Assembly: GCA_039707465.1 (NCBI GenBank)
Contig: CM077643.1
Span: forward strand, 328,107,419 to 328,171,418
Direction: 5' to 3'
Source: Rhabdophis nuchalis
Taxonomy: Eukaryota > Chordata > Lepidosauria > Squamata > Natricidae
DNA length: 64,000 bases
In this document: positions 33,808-45,824 of the stretch, one piece after another
Position numbering within the stretch: position 1 is the stretch's first letter
Layout of the letters: the number at the start of each line of letters is the position of its first letter
Translations under genes and position numbers: made by a program
The notes under the pieces: generated by a model
The model's database searches: none
Told to the model about the DNA's origin: nothing
Seen by the model: only the letters and a program-made list of their open reading frames with translations

Positions 33808-35848
33808 TTTTTCTTTTTTTTTGAAAAGAATTTTATTGGTTTTTAAAGTTTTTACAGGGAAAAAGGTGCAAGGTGAAATAACATTTTGGTATCTTCCCTG
33901 CCGTTGGTGATGTCCCTCTCAAAAAACATCATGAATATACAATTTTAAAAAATAAAGGATAAGCACATAGAAAAATTACATCTTATAATCCACATAATCA
34001 ATCATTTTTTCCTTTGCCATTTTCTCTGTATCAACAGTTACAATAAACTTTCAAATAAAATCATTTTTGAGATCTGAGTCTTTTTGCAATTGACTCTTCC
34101 TTCCTGTTTCCGGGCGGGGCCATTGCTCCCTCTGTTCCCCCATCTTCACCTCCCAACTGGGAAGAATGTTTTTTGATAAACGTCTCCGCCTCAGTTAATG
34201 TTTTAATTTTTACCCTGTCCCCTTCCCAAAATATCAACATTTCTTCTGGCAACAACCACTTGAACCAAATTCCTTTCTTATATAATTTCTTAGACAAGAA
34301 GGAATACTTCCTTCTAATTTCTCTAATTTTTTTCGGAATTTGTTTCAAGATGGTTATTTCATTGTCTTGATATTTTAAGACTCCATCCCGTTGGGCCCTC
34401 AATATCTCATCCCTTGTGGATCTCCTGCAAAATTTAACATGAATTTCTCTTGGTACATTATTTATCCTAGCATAAGGTGAATTAATTCTATAAACCAGGT
34501 CTATATCCCACCAGAGCTGATCTTTATCTGTTTTAATATATTCTGCTAATATTGTACTCATAATATCTTTAAGATCTTCATTATCTGATTCTGGCAAATT
34601 CTGGAACCCGAGGAAGAAAGACATTCTTTCAAATTCAATTTTAGTTATGTGAGCTCCCAATTCTAAGCCTTCCCTCCGGGTCTCCCTAACCTCCCCCCCC
34701 ATCTCAACCACCCCTCCTCCAGCTTCACAATTTTCTGTGTATTTTCCGCTGTATCCCTTTTCGTTTCCCTAAATTCAAGTGTTAAATCTGTCAGCTTTTT
34801 CATTATCTCGTGAAACATTTCGGCAACTGATGGCTCCTGCGGTCCCTCTTCAGCAGGCTGCTTTGGCAAAAGTTGTGTAATCTTTGGTTGTGTAGTTGGG
34901 CTGGAAGCAGCTGAGGAGGGTGACTTTCCTGCTGGTGGCTTTCTAGAATCCATTATGTCAGTTGGTAAAGAAATGGTGCTGGTAAAACAGACAGCCGAGA
35001 GAGTCCGAGGCGTCAGAGAGTCCGAACGGAAGAACAGTCTTAAGAGTTCACTTTTAAAAATGAAAAAGAAGAGAGAGAAAAATAAAAGAAAAAAATTCTT
35101 ACAATCCAAATCCAGGAATCCACGAATTGGGAGAGATCTGGGGGCCTCTGGGAGGAATGTTGAAAGATAAAGTTTCAAGTCCTTCATTGTTGATTGTAAA
35201 AAGAAGACACTTCATGCAGGGGAGTTACAAATGGAGGACAAAGAGAAGCCATCTTACCCCGTCTTCCGACAGGAAGAAAAGTGAAAGTTCCATTCCATTT
35301 ACTTTCTTTTCTTAAAAGAACTCCATGAACAATTGTTGCAAGTGTGATATGGTATAATTCTTTTCCATAGATAGCTCAAATAGCAAGTTAGTTCATTCCT
35401 CTCTCCATTCAAATGAAGAGGGTTTGTCTGCTTGCCGCTTAATCCGAGGGGGGTTTGGAATTCCCCCCTCCAATCTTCATTTAAAGTAGATTGAACTGGA
35501 ACTTACAATGTCTTATCGCTATCCTTCATCATTAGCCCAAGAGATTTGGAAGAGTCCTTCACCTCTGGCCTTTCAGATGCACTTCTCATTCTGCTTTCTG
35601 TTTCCGAGCTCCATCCGGCGAAGAGGCAGGATCGCCCCCCCCCTCTTTTTGCTCACCAGTTCCTAGGTGAAGGCTGGGGCATTCCAGCCGGCTGCTGCTA
35701 GCTGGGGGCTCCCAGCAAGCCGCCCCTACGGCAAAAGACCCCCCCCTCCGAGGTCTTTTGTGCTCCCAAAGGTGCCCACTGGTACAGCAAGTGGCAGAGA
35801 GCCCACAGGGCACGTCTGTCACATTCGGGAACCGGAAACGTTATCCCA
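33808..35848 (-). mobile_element. L1-type ORF1-only retrotransposon (HAL1-like), minus strand
   Basis: In element orientation the order is: about 900 bp of GC-richer 5' UTR (35848 down to 34954), ORF1 (34953-34061), about 200 bp of 3' UTR, an AATAAA signal and an A-rich tail at 33808-33835. No ORF2 sequence is present. The 9-bp duplication GACATTTTC flanks it exactly (33799-33807 and 35849-35857), so the ORF1-only form was inserted as a unit, or ORF2 was later deleted cleanly. The organisation matches half-L1 (HAL1) elements known from mammals. Confidence 0.65.
34061..34953 (-). pseudogene. L1 ORF1 (RNA-binding chaperone), one frameshift
   Basis: The N-terminal half (start at 34953, beginning MDSRKPPAGK) has a low-complexity region and a helical, coiled-coil-like segment (LTDLTLEFRETKRDTAENTQ). 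The C-terminal half (34061-34711) shows the RRM-like and C-terminal-domain pattern of L1 ORF1: FLGFQNLPESDNEDL, DLVYRINS, REIHVKFCRRSTRDEIL. Total length of about 297 codons is typical of L1 ORF1. The two halves are in different frames; the shift lies at or near a run of eight G (minus strand; 34693-34700). ORF1p coats L1 RNA and assists reverse transcription. Confidence 0.75.
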
Positions 35849-36244
35849 GACATTTTCATTGTCTGCCTCAGGACTTTTGTGTTTATTGGAGAACAAATTA
35901 TTTCAAAATAAGTAGGTGTGTATTGGAGAGAATATAAGAGAGAGTACAACTAAAAGAGCAGTGTATACATGCTATTTTCTATCAATCAACTACTCCATTA
36001 GCAATCCAGATGACAGTGAGAAGCTGAAGATCAAGAAAAAGTTTGATGTAAGCTGTTTTTTCTTCTATAACCAGTTGATAAATCCATTAAAAAAGTAGTA
36101 TCATCATGTTCCTTTATTTTAATAAGGCTTGGCTTCACTGAATTATTTTTGTACTAGTTAATTCTTGAGTTGCATCATAAATATGTCAATAATGCAATAA
36201 ATCTTAATCTTAATCTTAATTTTGTTCAAAAATATACTCACGGA

Positions 36245-36420
36245 GCATAGAGTTGAAAGGGATCCCAAGTTAGTTACTCCAACTCTTGTTTGATGCAGAA
36301 GCTGTTAAAGTATTTTGGAGATAGGTATCCAGTCTCTTTTGAAAGGTAAAAGATGATATACAACAAAGAAGAATATATCAGTTTGTATAGCAATATATTC
36401 TAATTCTTGGCAGCTCTTGG
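36245..36420 (-). repeat. CR1 LINE fragment, minus strand, diverged
   Basis: AGAGTTGAAAGGGATCC at the lower end and TGATGCAGAAGCTGTTAAA resemble the inverted CR1 3' region. Old and truncated. Confidence 0.45.
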
Positions 36421-36429
36421 TATCAAGAG

Positions 36430-37690
36430 CTAACCTGAATGTACTTCCTGGTTGTAGTCAGGTCCTTCAGAACAATGTAAAATAACTCCACTATTAACAT
36501 CTTCCCTCAGACTTCTCTCCTGCATGATAAACCTATCCATTTCTTTTAACTCTTCCTCCCAATACTTGACTTTCATTTACGTCATCGTTTGGGTATCATA
36601 TTTCTGTATGTTACATTTGTAAATATTGTTTTTAGTATGTTGTGCTCAAAACTGTACTCCAAAAGTGATCTACCAAAGCTGAATAGAATCAATAATTATT
36701 TGCTGTTATCTGAATTCATTTATACCCCAATCAGCACTTACTTTTTAGCAGCTACACCATGCTGTTGTGTAAGCACAAACTTGTGATTACAACACCCATA
36801 TGCTTTTCACCTATAGTACTAGTACTTCCCCTCTGAGTGAATTCAGATCGTCTCTTGTTGATTTATTCTTACCAAACAAGAAAGTGACCAAGCTGGCATT
36901 ATAATTAGGTAGGAGTGAACTAGTTGGCTAGTCAAGTATTTCTTTTAAATCATGAGAACTAAGAAAATATGGAATTGCCACCAAGTCTTCTCTTTTTTTA
37001 ACCTGTCCTTGTTTCCTTATAAAGGATTTCTTAGTAAAGTGGACCCTGAATTGGTATTTTGGCTTTTGAATCTAATTACAAAAATTGTGTGGCTTCTTAG
37101 GGATTAGTACTATCGTTCTTTATTAATTTGGGTGACTGAAAGCCTTTACCTCTATACAAAAAGGTACATGACTCCAAAGGTAACCGTATATGAGTTCAGG
37201 TTGCTTGCTTCTACAAATGTCTCAAAAATAACTTTATAGGACTTCCTGAGTGGATATTAGTGCCAAGAAATGTTGGGAATTACAGCTCAAGGCAGCTTGA
37301 AAGTGCCAGGTTATCTATTCTAGATCTAGCAAGCCACTTTTGCTTTTCTTCTCTCTCAGGCGGTGCTTTCTAAAGGCAGGAATTTGCAATCCTGGGGTGA
37401 ATTCAGGACACAGACCTTCTGTTAAAGGAGTTGGTGATTTTAGGTTATCAAGCCTTTCCTTTTGTAGGATAAAAACTGATATCTTACTGATATCTTATAT
37501 GAATAGAAAAGCTTTTAGGTGGATATTTTGGTCAAGCGCAGCTAGAGTGATATATTATTCTTGGTTGGAGAAAGTTGCTAAGGATATTCAATTTTGGCTG
37601 ATACTTTTTACCTTTTATTTCTAGCTTGATAGATTTCTTAATATAAACTACTGAAAGAATTGATGACTACGGTAACCACTTACCTCAAGA
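36430..37690. other. Unassigned AT-rich DNA
   Basis: No supported gene or repeat. Confidence 0.5.
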
Positions 37691-37705
37691 GAGCACACAC
37701 GCACA

Positions 37706-37734
37706 CAAGCAAACCGGTACAAACCCACCACTGG
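37706..37734 (+). repeat. Right-end fragment of the CAGTGGTGGG hAT family
   Basis: ACCGGTACAAACCCACCACTG matches the right end of the element at 29813-30291. The rest of the element is missing. Confidence 0.45.
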
Positions 37735-37738
37735 TATA

Positions 37739-37740
<2 letters not shown>

Positions 37741-37777
<37 letters not shown>

Positions 37778-37806
37778 TGTATGTGTGTGTGTGTGTGTGT
37801 GTGTGT
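37741..37806. repeat. Dinucleotide microsatellite (GT)n
   Basis: Near-perfect GT repeats with two interruptions. Confidence 0.95.
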
Positions 37807-37833
37807 CTACATATAAATATATACCTATTGGAG

Positions 37834-38206
37834 CAGCGATGGCAAACCTATGGCACGGGCGCCACAGATGGCAGGCAGAACCATTTCTTAGGGCACACGA
37901 GGCATTGCCCTGTCAGCTCCAGCACGCTTGTGTGTGCTGGCCAGCTGATGTAGGACTTCTTTTGAGGTTGTTTTTCACCCTCTGGAGGCTTCAGGGAAGC
38001 TCCTGAAGCCTCTGGAGGTGGTGGTGGGGAGGCTGTTTTCACCCTCCCCAGGCTCCTAGAAAGCCTGGAGGCTGGGGAGGGCGAAAAAAGCACGCTAAAA
38101 GCAGGGGGTCACGCACATAGCATAATGGGTGTGGCACGCCCACGCACAACCCCCCTGCATTCCCCCCGCTTTTGGCACGCGAGCCAAAAAAGGTTAGCCA
38201 TCACTG
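37834..38206. mobile_element. hAT non-autonomous element (CAGCGATGGC family), copy 1
   Basis: The ends are CAGCGATGGCAAACCTATGG and GGTTAGCCATCACTG, inverted repeats. The interior is GC-rich with CCTCTGGAGG-type palindromes and short exon-like but non-coding blocks. Flanks TATTGGAG and CTGTAGAG match at only half the positions, so this is probably the oldest of the four copies, or its flank was altered. Confidence 0.75.
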
Positions 38207-38287
38207 CTGTAGAGGAAACTCTTGATGCTTCCACACCATGTGTGCTGTACCTGGCACATTTGGGGAGTGGGGTAGGAAGAGGGTTTA

Positions 38288-38362
38288 TTTATATATGTAT
38301 ATATGTTACATATATATATATATGTTATATGTACATATATGTTATATGTACATATATACACA
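38288..38362. repeat. AT/TATG low-complexity tract
   Basis: Alternating TATATA and GTACATATATGTTATAT units, partly palindromic. Confidence 0.8.
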
Positions 38363-38364
38363 CA

Positions 38365-40412
38365 CTGACAAAAACTTACATACTAAAAGCCATTTGTATT
38401 TTGCTTTCCCATTAACAAAAATAGTTGTCTTCTATTTCCTTCATGCTGAGAGCTTTTCACTTTGGGTGAATCTAAAATATGTGGAACTAAGACAAGATCT
38501 TCCCACAGCAAAGACAATTCAGGATTACTATTATCGTGAATTTGAGCAGATTTTTCTGCAGGATTCTTCCTGAAAGGTTCATCAGACAACCATTTCTACT
38601 ACTGCTGTTCATTCAATATATTGAAATGACTTCTAAATGTTTTTCCATAGCTTTTCCTGAATTGTTTTCCTCTCTCATTTCATCCCCCTCCCAACATCCT
38701 CCTTAAAAAAATAACTCCCTCTTTACATCTTCTCTCCCTCCCCCATCCTTCTTGGACCTATATAATTATCCCTAACTCATTTCCACTTATTAGAACTCTA
38801 TTCTATTGCTTTTGGATGGTATTCAAATTTCAAAATCTCCTTAGTCTTTTTCGGTACAACATAAACTAAAAATTCCTGTTTGGGGACAACTGTCATATTG
38901 TTTGTGCAAGCCCATTAATGGCAGTAGCCAATGGTAACTATTACAATCTGCCCTACCCATTTTTAAACATTGTACTGCAGAGAAGTATTTGTTTGAAATA
39001 AGTGCCTAAGGAATTTCTAAGGATTTATAACAAACAAGAATATTCAAAGGGAGAAGCAGAATGAGAGCACACAAACATAAGTGCAAAGTTTAATATTACA
39101 AAAAAAGTATTAAGGTAAATAATTCATAATTTGGAGAAAGTCTTCTTCCCTGAGACGTGGGTATGATCTATCAATCTTTCAAGTCATGGATAGCTCAGTG
39201 AAAAAGATATACTGTGCACTCAGAGTGAATAATTCAATTGACATTTTACAGATTATCTTGAAAAAAGATGTGTAGATAAAACTTCCGTTTTTTTAAATGC
39301 TTTTTGTAAACTATATGGCGTGTTCATGTTTGATATCCTCTCTAGAGTTCAGGTTTTCCCATTGCCAAACATACTATGAAGAAAAGATGGAGTAGAGTTT
39401 CAAAAATAGCTTTGAAGGCAGTAGGATTTTGGATAAGCAGACACTCATGTCTTATTTTTATTCAGCCCTTTCTATTTAAAATGCTTAGGTTAGATCACAA
39501 AAAATCATGCAATAGGAACAGATAAGTAAACAAATTCAGAGGAAGATTGCTCAAATGAAAGTAGTGAAAAGAATTTTGTATAGAAAACAAATCAAATTAA
39601 ATAATTTATTATCTGCACTTCAAAACACTACTTCCTATGCCATCTGTCTGGTAAACTTGCAAGATATGCCGGTTTGCCCCGGTTTGAGCAAACTGGTAGT
39701 GGGGCAGCAGGAGACAATATTTTATCAAATAAGAATATATATTTCTTTAAACAGCTTTGATTATGTTAGGCAGCAGTTAAACAGATAAATGATCTAAATG
39801 CAAAAAATCTTATGTTAAGTACATACATAATCTTTAAAAAGAAATATTGGATACTATAGTATGTTCAGTCCTTGCCTTTTTGTACCATGCAGGGTATGAC
39901 AAAATCCTGATCCACCCCATTATATCCTTAAGCAAAATTCCTGCTGGCATGGATTTATAATACTTTACATTATATTGCACAGTTCTCTGCCTATCTTCAG
40001 AAGAAGGCCCCCATGGAATTTAGTGAGAATACTTGCTTTAGAAGTAATCATAGTGTTCCAACCTCAGTGTTTTCCTTTGTCATTGACTATTTGGAATATG
40101 CTTCAATTTACACCTATATGCTATGATAAAAAAAACGAACTTTTACAATCTCCATTTTCTATCAACACCTAACAATTGCTCTTTTCTCATGACAGCTCCA
40201 AGATGATAGAAACCCTTTTTATTTGGCAGTTAGTTCATTTTATGTGTGCAAATAAATACTATTTTGAAAAGGAAATAGTGATAGCTTGGGTGCAGAATAA
40301 CACAGATTCATACCTAGTATCCAGATATGAGCTAGATATCAATCAACATTACTGAACCTGCCTTAATGGTCCATATATATTATGATTTTAAATTTATTAA
40401 AATACCTAGATG
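38365..40412. other. Unassigned AT-rich DNA
   Basis: About 2 kb with no supported gene. A frame ending at 38573 (EFEQIFLQDSS) has no domain or clear splice context. Confidence 0.5.
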
Positions 40413-40430
40413 TCTGCAAGCATTAGAGCT

Positions 40431-40855
40431 TATTTATTTATTTATTTTTTATTTTATTCAATTTATATCCCGCCCTTCTCCAACAGGACCCAGGGCGGCG
40501 CACAGGAATTTAAAACAACATACAAAATAGTACCAAATACATAAATTTAAAAGACCTATTAAATGACAAAAAACCTGCGCTAAAATCAAATTAAAATCCC
40601 CCATTTAAAACTGTCTAATATTTGTCCCAGCGGAGGCTATGTTAGGCCGGCTTGATGAAATAAGTGTGTTTTTAAACACCGACGGAAGAGGCGGAGGTCG
40701 GTGATAGTGCGGAGTTCAGGGGGTAGGTCGTTCCAAAGGGCAGGGCCCGCCACAGAGAAGGCCCTTCCCCTGGGTGTCGCCAGCCGGCATTGTCCGGCCG
40801 ATGGCACCCTGAGAAGGCCCTCTCTGTGGGAGCGTATCAGTCTAAGGGATAAGCA
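40431..40855 (-). mobile_element. CR1/L2-type LINE 3' end, minus strand
   Basis: On the minus strand it has the C-terminal domain (open 40637-40870, with GREGLLRVPSAGQ-like and LWNDLPPELRTI motifs), then a 3' UTR and the tail GCGCCGCCCTGGGTCC plus AATAAA repeats. It is 5'-truncated at about 40855. Similar in sequence to the copy at 10397-14200. Confidence 0.85.
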
Positions 40856-41063
40856 ATCCCTAGATGGCATAGGTGGAGTTCCTAAAAATCATTTTGAAAT
40901 TGAAGTTTAAAAAATGAAAATGAATAAGCTTATAGAGTTGCCATATATGATGAAACTGTGTTCTTGCCTAAAATATTTAAGGTTTAGGGTAAGAGCCCCA
41001 ACTTTTCTATTATTTCAAGTGAGAATAATAAACTCCCTTTTAATGACCTTGTAATTCCCTTAA

Positions 41064-41258
41064 TTCAGGGTAGAGTCGGGGCGACTGGATGGAGCTGAGC
41101 ATTTACTGGCTGGATGTCCGCTTGATGCCACACAGAGTTTACTGCAGATCATTTTTCTTTGTATCCTAAGAGAGAAACAGCTGCCATTACCTAGGATTGA
41201 ACTTTCAATCTTTCCAAGTGGGAGGTAGGCGTCTTCACCATTAGACCATCGCACCACT
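41064..41258 (-). mobile_element. tRNA-derived SINE, minus strand
   Basis: On the minus strand the head contains GCGATGGTCTAATGGTGAAG (A-box region) and GAAAGTTCAATCCTAGG (B-box region, 41193-41206), followed by a body and the end CCAGTCGCCCCGACTCTACC. This is a known type of squamate tRNA SINE. It is full or nearly full length but diverged. Confidence 0.65.
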
Positions 41259-41279
41259 CTTTCAAAGGATAACAAAGAA

Positions 41280-42580
41280 ATATAGCAAGATCTGCAATAA
41301 TAGCTCTTGAGCTATTGTTTATTTAAAAATATTTTTAGTTTGGCATTCACACTAAGGACTGATTGAAGTATTCTTAGAATCACCACCATTGGTTTGCAGA
41401 ACCCAATTTAGGTTCCACTGATCTCTGGCTTGCATGTTTTCTGTAACATTTAATTTCTCATTTGAATTGATAGGGATGATGTCTTGTCTTCCACTCATAC
41501 ACTTTAATGTCCTGCATTATTCTTATTGGACTGCTATTACCTAGGACTCACATTCTAAGAAAAAATATGTGTGGATCTCATTTCTATTGCTAGATTCCTT
41601 TGTGTAAAGTGCTTACGGAAAATAGTTTGATTATTTCCAGCAGAAATACCATACAAGAATTATGCACACAGTTCAGAGGGCAAAGTCAATAGTTCCCTAA
41701 ATCTTTTTCAGATAATTTGAGGGTGGAAGTACAAAACAGATACATAACTAAAATGGGAAGGAGAATTGAAATTATCCGTATTTATACAAACATAGGGTAC
41801 TTTGATTTCATATGTTGCTTTTATCTGCTGTTAATAAGCATCTCAACTTCATATCCAACTAGATATTTTTGCATGTTTGTTTTCAAACTGAATGGAATGT
41901 TTTATTAAAATAAGTAATAGTTCCCTGCCTTTTATTTAATGTATCACTGGAATTACTGGTAAATGTTTTCTAGCTTTTGTAAAGGGTATAAGTAAATTGT
42001 TGAAGAAGTAAATAAAAACCTTGCTAAAGATACAAAAAACCAGTAATTCATATCAAGGTTAGAGGTCAGACCAACTTTCATATAAATGGTTCAAAGAGTT
42101 GATGAGGTATCAAATAAAAACAAAGCCTCAGATCTATCCAAGAATCTGGGTATTTGTAAACAAGGGTAAGCCAAGAACACATTAAAGTCAAAAGCTGGTA
42201 GTAAAACACCTTTTATTCTAGAATGGAAAGCTAGCGAAAACTCTAAAAAACCCTATCATTCCTTTAGTGGAGTTTGTTAGCAAAGGGCCCAGTATGCAAG
42301 TAAGTAGGACACAGTTCTATGGCTGGGTCTGTGGGGCAATTTGATATATTAGCATTTCCAGGATTAGCCTCATCCTCTGACATCTATTTGAATTTATTTT
42401 TCCTTTGTAGATTTCACTTTTCCATTTGAATGTGGTACTATATATAATATTCATTAAATGAATATCAAATATTTAACATTCTTACAAAATTAGAGCTATA
42501 AATGTGTTAACATTGGTAGGTAATAAAGTTATCAGAATATTTCTTTTTAAAGTGTGCTAAAATATGCATCTTCTGCGTAG
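41280..42580. other. Unassigned AT-rich DNA
   Basis: No supported gene or repeat. Confidence 0.5.
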
Positions 42581-42582
42581 AT

Positions 42583-43365
42583 GATTTCTTTGGTATTGTT
42601 TAAGGCAGCGATGGCTAACCTTTTTCTAAAGGTGTGCAAAAACTGTGTGTGCGCGCACTATCGCACGTGGGTGCGTGCCCCTGCACATGCGTGAGTGACC
42701 CCCAAACATGCATACATGAGTGACCCCAGCATGGGGGAATTTTCGCCCTCCCCAGGCTCCAGAGGCTTTCCTGAAGCTGGGAAAGGAAAAAACTGCCTCC
42801 CTCGGCCCTCCGGAGGCCTTGGGGGGGAGGGGGGAGGCATTTTCACTCTCCTTGGCTTCGGGAAAGCCTCTGGAGTCTGGGGGAGGGCAAAAAACAGGCC
42901 CAATAGGCCAAGTGGAAGTTAACTTCCGGTTGACCCATTGGGTCTGTTTTTTGCCCTCTCTAGGCTCCGGATGCTTTCCTAAAGCCTGGGAGGGCGAAAA
43001 ATGGTCCAATGGCCAAACTGGAAGTTCAGGAATCACCTGGCCGGTGTGCGCATGTACACCAGAGCTGAGGGCGGCCGAGGGCTGCTGTGCTGGCAAATAT
43101 GGCTCCACATGCCACCTGTGGCACATGTACTATAGGTTCACCATCACAGGTTTAAGGCATCAAACTAGAAAATGAAAGACCATGAATTCTAATCCCATCT
43201 TAGTCTTAAAGTCAACTGAGATGACCTTGGACTACTCACTTTATCTTAGCCCTAGGAAGAAGACAAGGGTAAACTACTTTTGAAAAACTTTGCCGAGAAA
43301 ACTAGAAGGACTAGTTAGTCAATCAGCAGGAGTCAACACTGTCTAAAACAAACAAAAACAAACAA
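42583..43365 (+). mobile_element. tRNA-derived SINE split by a hAT element
   Basis: The head starts near 42583 (TTTGGTATTGTTTAAGGC), is interrupted at 42606-43149, and resumes with GTTTAAGGCATCAAACTAG at 43150. A B-box-like GAATTCTAATCC lies at 43184-43195. The body continues with GACCTTGGACTACTCACTTT and AAACTTTGCCGAGAAAACT and ends in AAACAAAC repeats (43338-43370). This matches a second squamate tRNA SINE family. The SINE predates the hAT insertion. Confidence 0.65.
42606..43149. mobile_element. hAT non-autonomous element (CAGCGATGGC family), copy 2
   Basis: The ends are CAGCGATGGCTAACCTTTTT and TATAGGTTCACCATCACAG. The exact 8-bp duplication GTTTAAGG flanks it (42598-42605 and 43150-43157). 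The interior has two inverted GCCTCTGG/CCAGGCTCC-type blocks. Frames inside it are GC-rich artefacts. Confidence 0.85.
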
Positions 43366-43370
43366 ACAAA

Positions 43371-45434
43371 AAGATTTCTTTAGAAGGTGCCCAGGTTTTT
43401 GTTTAAACAAAGAAGTTCAAAAGCTGTTGTGGAAACATCCTGAATGTACTTTAGTTGCTTACTTTTTAATTTGATACCGGAGAGGTCAAATTTAATTCAG
43501 ACAGAAGTACCTCTTTACCCAAACTGGTGTAGTTCAATAATAGGGGGAGGATATCAAATTCAAATCAAGCTTGCAATTAGCTGCTCTATATTTCATCACT
43601 ATACAGCATATTCTCACGTACTTAACTTTCTGTGAACATTTAAACAAATATGTCTGATTACATTTTGATGATGAAAGATAACACAGGTTCGAATTTGGCT
43701 CAAAATGTAAGACTACTCAGTCTATTTTGTACAATGATAAATAGCAAAACCACTCATTACAGTTCAACATATTTGTTCTTGAAATTATTTTGTTTTGATC
43801 AATGAAGTTATGCTTTCTGTAGTTATAAAAACAAGTTTGAATAAATAAATCCAGGGAGATCTATAGATGGATAAGGTAGCAAGTGTCTGCCTTGGTTTCT
43901 TTTGCTATTTTTAAAAATTATTAAATAAAGAACAGTTTGTTTACAATGTGCGTATGTATTTTGGCCTATGTTTGCATGCAATATCTGCTTGAGAACTTTG
44001 CAAAACTTCTGGAACTGTGAGAAACAAGCAGAAACATATTATATTAGAAAAATGTTTGGCAAATATTAGATCTAGGGATATGGAAAACACACCACAATAC
44101 TTCATTTTTCTGCTTCTACTGTTTTGCACACACTTCCAATTCTAATACTCTGATGTATGAAAATCAGAGGCCAATCACACTTGAATGATGCATTTTCAAT
44201 TAGTTTTATTGTGCAGAAGCTTACACAGTTTAAGCTTTTCTGCCCATCACTTAAGAAGTGAGAAATTGCTGATATTTGTAGTATTTCTAACAAGAGAGAA
44301 GAAAAGTGTTTGCATTTGTTTTCCTTTCTTTGGAACATGAGGAATTATGTTTTCTGGTTCTGTAGTAATCTACATTATGACTCAGCATCAGTTTAAAATC
44401 ATAAATCCTTCCAGCAAAGCTCCTGGTTCTTGAAAATAACAGCTTTAAAATGAAAGGCCCCACCTCTTTTGTTACATGCTATAAACAATGTAGTGCAATT
44501 ATATACATGTCTACCCAGAAATTCCATTGAATGAAATGAGGTTTAATCCCAAATAAAAGGGCAAAAAATTATAGAGTAAATATGGTTTGAAAATCTGCGT
44601 ATGAAAAAAAACCAGTGAGAAGTATTTTTAAAAGTTTATGGGTATAAGATTTCCTCTCAAAATTAGGCATGGATATTCAGGAAGGCAGGGGCAAGGTTAC
44701 ATGAACTCACATATAAGGTTAATTAATGATAACACTGGAGTTTGAGGAAGAGAGGTTTAAGGAAATAAAAGATGCTTTATCCACCACAGCGATTGACCAG
44801 CTTGATTCACATGATATCTATTGATCCCTTGTCTTTTGCATATGAGCAATTGTGGATTTACAAATGACCGGAATTATAGCTTCAGACAAAACATTACCAT
44901 TGTTACCACTCCCATTCCTTCTTTGGAAGCCGATTGGATAAACTCATGAATGTCTGAACACTAGGATGATTAATGTTGGGATACATGGATTGTAAAAGAA
45001 GCCTTTGGAATCCAGCTAGGTATTTCAAAGCTGATATCTAAGAAAAACAGGTGGAATGAAAGAAGTAGAATTAATTGAATACCACAGTGACATAATATTG
45101 TGGAGGCCAGAAATAATACAATGAAAGTTGTGGAGAAAGGGACATGGAAAAAACATTCCTCTACAAGATTATCACAAAATTCTGTTGTTCAAATGTATTG
45201 TTTCATTTCCAGATATTGACTAACGCAGAGAATGCTTTGGCTTCTTAGGGAAAAACTGACTTTTTGGAGCAGTGAGAGTCATTAGGAAAGGATAATGTAT
45301 TGGGATTCCTACTAGATAATACTTAAATCAGCAGAATGACCAATATGCAAATGTAGTGCAGTAAAATGGCAGTTGGAAAACCTTTGATGATGAAATAAAA
45401 ATCCTGCACAAAGCCATGTCTTTATACTGGAATA
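43371..45434. other. Unassigned AT-rich DNA
   Basis: About 2 kb with no supported gene or repeat. Confidence 0.5.
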
Positions 45435-45442
45435 ACATAAAG

Positions 45443-45518
45443 CTGAAGGACTTCAGCTCCCAGAATTCTGGGAGCTGAAGTCCTTCAGACTTAAAGTTGC
45501 AAAGGTTGGAGACCCCTG
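45443..45518. mobile_element. Palindromic hAT MITE lacking its left end
   Basis: A perfect 46-bp palindrome (45443-45488, arms CTGAAGGACTTCAGCTCCC) is followed by GTTGCAAAGGTTGGAGACCC and a right terminus CCCCTG. The 8-bp duplication ACATAAAG is intact on both sides (45435-45442 and 45519-45526), yet the left terminal repeat is missing. It is related to the intact MITE at 13411-13545. Confidence 0.75.
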
Positions 45519-45824
45519 ACATAAAGGATTTAGTATTTTTTACAGCATTTAAAAACAAACACTACAAAAAAAACTGAACGAGATGATCAGCAAATTACAG
45601 CTAACCAAGGTAAGAAGCAATTGAGTAGTAAATTGTATGGGCATTCATGCAATTAGTAGACTATGATATGTAGGGAAAAAAGCAGAAGTGAAGTGAGTTG
45701 TATGCATCACATTCTGCCTACATTTCTCAAGATAATATGTTTTCAGGTAAAAAGGAGACTGTTAAAAGACAGACCATAAAAAAAAAATAGCATACAGAAT
45801 ATAACAGAATAATATGGAAGAGAG

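Noticed and set aside
37826..38214. TATTGGAG / CTGTAGAG as a target duplication of hAT copy 1
   Set aside because: Only four of eight positions match, so the duplication is not supported although the inverted ends are.
38238..38573. Possible exon ending in EFEQIFLQDSS
   Set aside because: The upstream half is a translated AT/TATG repeat, and no conserved domain or clear acceptor/donor pair frames the rest.
40405..40866. CCTAGATG on both sides of the minus-strand LINE (40405-40412 and 40859-40866) as a target duplication
   Set aside because: The lower copy lies about 20 bp outside the tail, so it does not abut the element; an 8-mer match could be chance.
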